Positions 62,934 to 64,000 of a DNA stretch of 64,000 nucleotides are shown piece after piece. The notes under the pieces were generated by a model that was given only the letters and a program-made list of their open reading frames with translations, was not told the DNA's origin and searched no databases. This DNA is from Stieleria varia (GTDB lineage: Bacteria; Planctomycetota; Planctomycetia; Pirellulales; Pirellulaceae). The translations under genes were made by a program, and so were the position numbers. The stretch is taken from assembly GCF_038443385.1 (NCBI RefSeq), contig NZ_CP151726.1, positions 3,844,001-3,908,000 on the forward strand. The letters are read 5' to 3'. How positions within the stretch are numbered: the first letter of the stretch is position 1; every line of letters begins with the position of its first letter.

Positions 62934-64000
62934 TCAGTCGTCAATCATCGCCAGCAATGCGGCATCAACAAACTGACCGATCTCGCCGCGAGCAACACGT
63001 CTGTCTCTGGTATCGACCCGACCGTCGCCGTTCATGTCAATGAGTATTCGAGTATCGACTGCATTGACTGTACCATCGCCGTCAGCATCGCCGTAGAGCC
63101 GGAAGAACTCATAAGCCGCGTCATCGAACTGCCCGTCATTGTCGGTGTCCAGTTCGATTCGATAGAAGCCGTTTCCAGCGTCGTTAACGCCACCGATGCC
63201 TCCCGGTCCAAAATCCAACTCGATGTCGTTGCCGTTGACCGATGCCGTCGGTGCTGGAATCAGCGTTCCAGTCCCAGGTGTGGCGGGAGCACCATTGATG
63301 TCGAATCGCTCGATACGGATGTTGCCGTTGTTGATCAAATCCTGCAGGCCGGTTGCATCGTTGAACAAGATGTCGACGTGATTGACGAACGACCGCTGGT
63401 CCTCCGCGCCTTGAACATCAATTCCGGTGGAGACCGGAATGACTGGTGCCAATGAGCCAGAAACTCGGAAATAGTCGAACGCGAACTCTTCGCTGGATGC
63501 ATCGGAATTGGCGGTGACGCGTAGTGTCAGCGAATTGCCCGTGCCTGATAGGTTGAATCCAAACTCGGCGAACGCAGGCGTCAGTGCCACTCCGTCGCCG
63601 ATGCCGTCAAAATCTGTGTCTTGCAACAAGGCCGCATTGAGCTGACCAGACAAAGCAGCCGAGCGGAATTCTACCCCGTCAACGAACGGTGCTCCGTCGA
63701 TGCTGTACTCGACTTGCAGGCCTTCCAGGGAATCGTAGCCATTGTTGCCGTCCGCAGCGAACAAGCCGCTGAAGACAAGGTTTTCTCGACCGGAAATGTC
63801 AATGTTCTGGATTTCCAGAATCTTGTCCGCCAGTCCATCGCCTCCGGGGAACTCGTCGTCGCCATCGCCACCAGTATCGTTCAAATCTTCGCCTGCCCAG
63901 TAGAAGGCGCCATTCTGACTGTTGTAACTCGGCGCTCCGGCTGGTTCGCCGGCAGTGGCGATCGCTGGGCTGGCACCGTCGGTGCGAATCCAGAAATCAC
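62934..64000 (-). CDS. Dockerin-like extracellular protein (5' partial)
   Basis: The frame is open to the right edge of the window, so the N-terminus is missing; the TTG at 63884 is not a real start, since coding sequence (FWIRTDGASP, QNGAFYWAGEDL) continues upstream. The visible 354 residues show a beta-domain with FSGLFAADGN and LTLRVTANSDASSEEFAFDYF, then a Pro/Thr segment, then DTDNDGQFDDAAYEFFRLYGD and dockerin/EF-hand-like loops DADGDGTVNAVD and DMNGDGRVDTRD near the C-terminus. Likely extracellular. It is upstream of the PEP-CTERM gene on the same strand with a 125-bp gap. Confidence 0.78.
   Translation of the reverse strand, partial: DFWIRTDGASPAIATAGEPAGAPSYNSQNGAFYWAGEDLNDTGGDGDDEFPGGDGLADKILEIQNIDISGRENLVFSGLFAADGNNGYDSLEGLQVEYSIDGAPFVDGVEFRSAALSGQLNAALLQDTDFDGIGDGVALTPAFAEFGFNLSGTGNSLTLRVTANSDASSEEFAFDYFRVSGSLAPVIPVSTGIDVQGAEDQRSFVNHVDILFNDATGLQDLINNGNIRIERFDINGAPATPGTGTLIPAPTASVNGNDIELDFGPGGIGGVNDAGNGFYRIELDTDNDGQFDDAAYEFFRLYGDADGDGTVNAVDTRILIDMNGDGRVDTRDRRVARGEIGQFVDAALLAMIDD

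Overview
The window looks like chromosomal DNA of a planctomycete, most probably a Rhodopirellula-like member of the Pirellulaceae. The basis is the gene families seen: two DUF1501/DUF1549-DUF1553 pairs, a Planctomycete-type cytochrome (PSCyt1) domain, a DUF1080-propeller-cytochrome fusion, two formylglycine sulfatases, a DUF1559 pilin-like protein, two LEPR-XLL-like/dockerin surface proteins, a PEP-CTERM protein and large Ser/Thr kinases. There is no rRNA, tRNA, CRISPR array, integrase or transposase that I can see. Genus assignment is inference; it was not checked by search.

Layout. 0-12.3 kb: 3' part of an MMPL/RND exporter, flotillin-like floA, a 1250-residue DUF1080/propeller/cytochrome c protein, a Cys-rich beta-barrel protein, a PfkB sugar kinase, and a coupled SGNH hydrolase/DUF3445 pair. 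12.5-15.8 kb: PQQ-like propeller protein and sulfatase facing each other across a nested repeat cluster. 16.3-20.2 kb: a stress-type membrane cassette (CsbD-like, small DUF883/DUF3618-like proteins, holin-X/YqjE-like protein) with a sigma-54-like promoter in front and an NtrC-type sigma-54 activator plus an HPt protein behind. 20.2-25.1 kb: ThuA, alpha/beta hydrolase, Dps and a second sulfatase. 25.3-32.6 kb: a PAS-tailed Ser/Thr kinase converging on a kinase-STAND-HEAT-FGE-fold protein, then a repeat element and a degenerate Shedu-like protein. 32.6-39.4 kb: DUF1501/DUF1553 pair, GH5 glycosidase, DUF1571 protein. 39.5-44.2 kb: TIR-domain protein, TPR protein and a free-standing DUF2126 protein. 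44.2-51.9 kb, all on the minus strand: response regulator, sensor kinase and DUF1559 protein (overlapping genes), dockerin-like and Asp-rich LEPR-XLL-like surface proteins, M56 peptidase and a zinc-ribbon membrane protein. 52.3-64 kb: small unknowns, an MgtC/DUF4010 membrane protein, mfd, a second DUF1501/DUF1553 pair, a PEP-CTERM protein and a dockerin-like protein running off the end.

How the parts fit. Much of the window serves extracellular and periplasmic breakdown of (sulfated) polysaccharide: sulfatases, GH5, DUF1080, ThuA, PQQ-like propellers, DUF1501/DUF1553 pairs, a sugar kinase and an OM barrel. A second theme is signalling and envelope stress: sigma-54 activator with CsbD cassette, two kinases, a two-component system, floA, dps. 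A third theme is possible conflict-type proteins (TIR, STAND kinase, Shedu-like). Intergenic DNA carries several families of dispersed palindromic repeats; one is a 116-bp element nested with a 5-bp duplication inside another repeat, and the composite occurs twice.
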